From DASZIT01 sp035948855 (lineage in GTDB: Bacteria; Actinomycetota; Acidimicrobiia; Acidimicrobiales; RAAP-2): 8,496 nt of DNA. Position numbers and translations under genes: made by a program. Positions 4,969 to 8,496 of the stretch are shown piece after piece (positions within the stretch are counted from its first letter, which is position 1; the number at the start of each line of letters is the position of its first letter). The notes under the pieces were generated by a model, which worked only from the letters and a program-made list of their open reading frames with translations, did not search any database and was not told the origin of the DNA. The stretch spans positions 1 through 8,496 of the forward strand of contig DASZIT010000070.1 of NCBI GenBank assembly GCA_035948855.1. The letters are read 5' to 3'.

Positions 4969-6530
4969 CCGATCCCACCGATCCGGTGAGCCGCCAACCC
5001 GCCCGACGCCGGCCATCCGGCCAGCACAGTCAATCCCGGCGTCGGCAACCCGGCCTGAGCCGGGACCGTCGGCCGGCGCATCCGGTACGAGTCCGGCTGT
5101 CGGCCCTCATCGGAGTGGTGGTGGCGGTGGCAGGCATCGGCATCGTGAGTGCGGCAGTGGGTTCACCGGCCCGACCCGCCGCCCCGGCTTCCACCGACGG
5201 TGTGACGATCTCGGCGGCCGACTCGTCGGCGTCGTCGGCCTTCTGCGCGGGTGGCGCTTCGGGATTCGCGGGACTGGCCGGGACCACCATCTATCTCACC
5301 AACACCACGTCCAAGCCGGTGGCCGGGGTGATGACCTCGAGGGTGGCACCCGGCACCGGAAGCGGTGGCAACAGCACCGGGACTCCGGGGGCGCCGGTGC
5401 TCCGTCAGGTGGAAGTCCCGCCGATGGGAACCACCGCGGTGAACCCGGGGTCCGGGCTCGGGAGCGGGGATGTGGCGTCATCGTTCGTCTTTGCCGGTGG
5501 GGGAGTGACGGCCAACCAGGTGGTGACCGGCACCGGCGGGTGGAGCACGGCCGCCTGTGCCTCCCAGGTGGCCACCTCGTGGTACTTCGCCGGGGGGTCC
5601 ACCACCCCGGGCAATGCGATGACGCTCGACCTCTTCAACCCGACATCGACCGACGCGGTGACGAACATCTCGTTCCTCACCGCCGCCGGAGTCATCACGC
5701 CGTCGAGCTACCAGGGTCTGGTGGTGCCGGCCGGCCAGTTGGTGACCGAGAACGTCGGGGACTTCGTGCAGAACAACCCGGAGATCGCCACCATCGTCTC
5801 GGCCCAGTCCACGGCCGTCGTGGCCTACGAGCTCCAGCAGTGGTCGTCCGGTTCGACCGGGGGCCTGGCCCTGCGGCTCGGCTCGCCGTCCCTCTCCACG
5901 GTTTGGCATTTCGCCCAGACCACCAATGCCAACAAGGCCACCGTCACCTTCCACGTGGCCAATCCCGGCACCCGGGAAGGTGTCGCCACCTTCACCATCG
6001 GCGTTCCGTCGGCCACCGTGGTCCCCATCCAGGTGCCGGTCCCCGCCCAGTCGGTGGTGGCGTTCATCGCCTCGGGCTCGAGCCGCTTTCCCCGTCAGAC
6101 GCCGTATGCGGTGACGGTCAGCGGGTCCACCGGCATGGTTGTCTCCCGATCCGTACAGGCGCCCAATGGTTCGTCGCCTCCCCTCTGGGGATCGATTGCC
6201 GGCACCCAGACCACCAGCACCCACTGGCTGGTTCCGGGACCGGGGGCCGGAACCGCTCCCGGGACACCCCGAGCCACCGCCGGGAGCCTGGGCGTCGCCA
6301 ACTGGGGGTTGTCGCCGGCCCGGGTCCGGGTCTCCACCCTGGGCACCGCCACCGCGGTGGGCTCATTCACAGTGGCCCCCGGGGGGTTGGTGGTCCTGGG
6401 CCCGAACATGATCGCCGGTCTGCAGGTCTACGACGTGAGTGCGTCCCAACCGGTCACCGTCGAGGAGGGTGACAATCCGTCGGGGGCACCCGGGGTGGTT
6501 TCCTCGGCCGGGGTGCCGTTCGCCAACTGA
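4965..6530 (+). CDS. DUF5719-type membrane-anchored extracytoplasmic protein
   Basis: A 521-aa protein. Residues 1-44 are a basic, proline-rich cytoplasmic leader. Residues 45-66 (LSALIGVVVAVAGIGIVSAAVG) form one membrane anchor or uncleaved signal, and the rest is a Ser/Thr/Gly/Val-rich exported part. It contains about four diverged beta-type repeats, each with an aromatic entry, a small-residue turn, then a strand ending in an N-P or N-T turn: FCAGG...TIYLTNTTSKPVAG (93-121), WYFAGGST...LDLFNPTSTDAV (206-232), WHFAQTT...FHVANPGTREGV (314-340) and HWLVPGPG...LGVANWGLSPARV (420-454). This pattern and the position behind a giant GT2 protein match the actinobacterial DUF5719 family as I know it. 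Cys94 and Cys198 are the only two cysteines in the exported part and may form a disulfide. No catalytic motif is visible, so a structural or glycan-binding partner role for the glycosyltransferase is my inference. Confidence 0.83.
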   Translation: MTDPTDPVSRQPARRRPSGQHSQSRRRQPGLSRDRRPAHPVRVRLSALIGVVVAVAGIGIVSAAVGSPARPAAPASTDGVTISAADSSASSAFCAGGASGFAGLAGTTIYLTNTTSKPVAGVMTSRVAPGTGSGGNSTGTPGAPVLRQVEVPPMGTTAVNPGSGLGSGDVASSFVFAGGGVTANQVVTGTGGWSTAACASQVATSWYFAGGSTTPGNAMTLDLFNPTSTDAVTNISFLTAAGVITPSSYQGLVVPAGQLVTENVGDFVQNNPEIATIVSAQSTAVVAYELQQWSSGSTGGLALRLGSPSLSTVWHFAQTTNANKATVTFHVANPGTREGVATFTIGVPSATVVPIQVPVPAQSVVAFIASGSSRFPRQTPYAVTVSGSTGMVVSRSVQAPNGSSPPLWGSIAGTQTTSTHWLVPGPGAGTAPGTPRATAGSLGVANWGLSPARVRVSTLGTATAVGSFTVAPGGLVVLGPNMIAGLQVYDVSASQPVTVEEGDNPSGAPGVVSSAGVPFAN

Positions 6531-6564
6531 TCCGCCCTCCGGGCCGGACGGGGACGGGGGAGGA
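6531..6564. other. 34-bp gap between convergent genes
   Basis: This separates the stop of the DUF5719-type gene from the stop of ftsH. It is very GC-rich (CCGGGCC and G-runs) but has no hairpin with a T-run, so no intrinsic terminator for either operon could be identified. Transcripts of both may overlap or end Rho-dependently. Confidence 0.5.
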
Positions 6565-8496
6565 CTAGCGGGAGGCGGGTGGCGGCGGGGGCGGTGGCGG
6601 CCAGGGCGCCTGGCGGGGCCAGTGGCCGGGGGCGGGATTCTTCGGCCAGGGCGGCGGGACCTGGGGTGAGTGCCCGGGAGCCGGCGGGGGTGGCCAAGGT
6701 GACGGAGCCGAGGAAGGGGCTTCGGCGTCGTTGGCCCCCGAGACCCCGGCACCGGCGGGTGACTCCGACTCGGTGGCCCCGTTAGCCGATGCCTCGGCGC
6801 TGGCCGGGGTGGCGGCGTCGGCGGTGGCACCCGGTGTCGACCCTTCCCCCACCGGTCCGTCGGCGTTGCCCGATCCGGTGGGGCCGTGCTGGGAGGCCAC
6901 GAAGATGGGTGGGATCGACCGGGTGCCGTGCTCGTGCACCGGACGGCCGTAGGCGGTGTCGACCAGGCGACCCACCGTCTCGCCGTCGATGGTCTCCTCG
7001 TCGAGCAGGGCACGGGCCACCGCGTCCAGCCCGCCCCGGTGGCGGGCCAGGACCTCGAGGGCCCGCTCTTCCTGCACCCTCAGGATGATCTCGACCTCGT
7101 CGTCGATGACCTGGCTGGTGTGCTCCGAATAGTCGCGGGTGTGCATCAGGTCCTCACCCAGGAAGACCTGGCCCTGCGAGCCCCAGGCCATGGGACCGAT
7201 CTTGTCGCTCATGCCCCACTCGCGGACCATCTTGCGGGCCAGCTCGGTGTTGCCGACCAGGTCGTTGCTCGCCCCGGTGGAGAGGTCGCCGTAGACGAGG
7301 AGCTCGGCGGCTCGGCCGCCCATTCGAACGGCCAGCGAGTCCTCGATGTTCTGGCGGGGATGGATGTGCCGCTCTTCGATCGGCAGCTGCATGGTGACAC
7401 CCAGAGCCATGCCGGTCGGCAGGATCGTGACCTTGTGGACCGGGTCGGCGCCGGGGAGGACATAGGCCAGCACCGCGTGGCCGCCTTCGTGGAAGGCCAC
7501 CCGCTCCTTCTCGGCGTCGGATAGCACCAGGCTCTCGCGAGCCTGCCCCATCAGGACCCGGTCCCGGGACGCTTCGAAGTCGACGTTCTCGATGACCTCC
7601 GAGCCCCGGCGCACCGCGTGCAGCGCCGCCTCGTTCACCAGGTTGGCCAGATCGGCACCGCTCATGCCCGGCGTTCCCCGGGCCACCAGACCCAGATCCA
7701 CCGTCGGGGCGACCCTCTTGTCCTTGCAGTGCACCTGGAGGATGGGCAGCCGCTCTTCGAGGTCGGGGAGGGGCACCACGATCTGGCGGTCGAATCGACC
7801 GGGCCGGAGAATGGCGGCGTCGAGGATGTCCGGCCGGTTGGTGGCGGCCATCACCACGATGCCCTCGGTCGGCTCGAAGCCGTCCATCTCGGAGAGGAGC
7901 TGGTTGAGGGTCTGCTCGCGCTCGTCGTGGCCACCGCCGAGCCCCGCACCCCGCTTGCGCCCGATGGAGTCGATCTCGTCGATGAAGACGATGGCCGGCG
8001 CCTGCTTGCGGGCGGTGGCGAACAGGTCCCGCACCCGACTGGCCCCGACCCCGACGAACATCTCCATGAAGTCCGAGCCGCTGACCGACATGAACGGCAC
8101 GCCGGCCTCACCGGCCACCGCCCGGGCCAGCAGGGTCTTGCCGGTTCCCGGCGGGCCGACCAGCAGGATGCCCTTCGGGATCCGGGCGCCGATGTCCTTG
8201 AAGCGGCCGGGAGTCTTGAGGAAGTCCACCACCTCGCTGATCTCGAGCTTGACCCCGTCGTACCCGGCCACGTCGTCGAACGTGGTGGACGGGCGTTCTG
8301 TCGAGTAGAGCTTGGCCTTGGACCGCCCGATGGACATGATGCTCCCCATCTGGCCCTGCGCCTTGCGGCTGATGTAGTAGAAGATCCCGCCCAGGATGGC
8401 GAAGGGGAGGACCCAGGTGAGGAGGATGCTCACCAGGGCGTTGGAGCCCGAGTTGACCAGCTTGTAGTTGGACCCGAGGGGCTGGAGTGCGCTCAG
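6565..8496 (-). CDS. ftsH: ATP-dependent zinc metalloprotease FtsH, N-terminus outside window
   Basis: This membrane-bound AAA+ protease degrades misfolded membrane and regulatory proteins. Residues are numbered from the GTG codon at 8433. A membrane helix (3-21, the family's second) is followed by the AAA+ domain: Walker A GPPGTGKT (93-100), pore motif FVGVG (126-130), Walker B VFIDEID (149-155), and the second region of homology ATNRPDILDAAILRPGRFDR with the arginine finger. The protease has zinc motif HEGGH (315-319) and the third ligand Asp in SGASNDL (391). All key residues are present. The frame stays open upstream of 8433 to the edge, adding 21 residues (LSALQPLGSNYKLVNSGSNAL) that look like the end of the extracytoplasmic domain, so the real start is beyond 8496. 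From about residue 510 a roughly 110-aa low-complexity tail follows: first Ala/Ser/Gly/Glu, then repeated Pro-Trp units (PWPPPPAPGH, PPPWPKNPAPGH, APWPPPP). Confidence 0.97.
   Translation of the reverse strand: MSALQPLGSNYKLVNSGSNALVSILLTWVLPFAILGGIFYYISRKAQGQMGSIMSIGRSKAKLYSTERPSTTFDDVAGYDGVKLEISEVVDFLKTPGRFKDIGARIPKGILLVGPPGTGKTLLARAVAGEAGVPFMSVSGSDFMEMFVGVGASRVRDLFATARKQAPAIVFIDEIDSIGRKRGAGLGGGHDEREQTLNQLLSEMDGFEPTEGIVVMAATNRPDILDAAILRPGRFDRQIVVPLPDLEERLPILQVHCKDKRVAPTVDLGLVARGTPGMSGADLANLVNEAALHAVRRGSEVIENVDFEASRDRVLMGQARESLVLSDAEKERVAFHEGGHAVLAYVLPGADPVHKVTILPTGMALGVTMQLPIEERHIHPRQNIEDSLAVRMGGRAAELLVYGDLSTGASNDLVGNTELARKMVREWGMSDKIGPMAWGSQGQVFLGEDLMHTRDYSEHTSQVIDDEVEIILRVQEERALEVLARHRGGLDAVARALLDEETIDGETVGRLVDTAYGRPVHEHGTRSIPPIFVASQHGPTGSGNADGPVGEGSTPGATADAATPASAEASANGATESESPAGAGVSGANDAEAPSSAPSPWPPPPAPGHSPQVPPPWPKNPAPGHWPRQAPWPPPPPPPPASR

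Noticed and set aside
6565..8433. GTG at 8433 as the real start of ftsH
   Set aside because: Starting there would omit the first membrane helix and the outside domain. The frame remains open for 21 more codons to the edge, so it is an internal codon.
1..8496. CRISPR arrays, insertion sequences, tRNAs, phage or defence genes
   Set aside because: Looked for on both strands; no repeat-spacer pattern, transposase, terminal inverted repeats around a gene, cloverleaf, or defence domain was seen.

Overview
This is a GC-rich (roughly 70%) bacterial window, most likely from the Actinomycetota. The evidence is the GC-ending codon use, a DUF5719-type envelope protein following a giant GT2/membrane glycosyltransferase, an FtsH with a long Pro/Trp-rich tail, and an RNA that matches the architecture of the actinobacterial 6C small RNA. 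Acidimicrobiia or a relative is my guess from overall style; nothing here proves the class.

Left part (1-1166), all on the minus strand. A PadR-family repressor (89-460) overlaps by 4 bp (ATGA) the start of a second gene that runs off the left edge; only its first 30 residues are visible. A 17-bp perfect interrupted palindrome plus an extra half-site sits just upstream of padR, where an autoregulatory operator would be. To the right, positions 542-669 are almost entirely four back-to-back hairpins. Read on the minus strand, two have loops of six to seven cytosines and the last is a terminator-like 14-bp stem, which is the hallmark of 6C RNA. It follows directly on a 126-aa helical protein of unknown function (685-1065), whose upstream region carries a pair of operator-like repeats.

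The stretch 1072-1488 has no convincing gene. It holds the promoter region of the 126-aa protein, a 15-bp direct repeat with a 23-bp period, a 19-bp dyad, and the ribosome binding site of the next gene.

Centre (1492-6530), plus strand: a two-gene operon for cell-envelope work. The first gene is a 1158-aa protein with an N-terminal GT-A (GT2) domain and a long polytopic membrane part. The second, starting with TTG inside the stop codon of the first (TTGA), is a membrane-anchored, exported DUF5719-type repeat protein. The tight coupling suggests they act together on an envelope glycan, but the substrate cannot be read from sequence.

Right part (6565-8496), minus strand, convergent with the operon after a 34-bp gap: the AAA+ zinc protease FtsH. 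Its reading frame is open to the window edge, so its N-terminus is missing.

No mobile element, CRISPR array, tRNA, rRNA or phage gene was seen. The least ordinary item is the 6C-like RNA locus.
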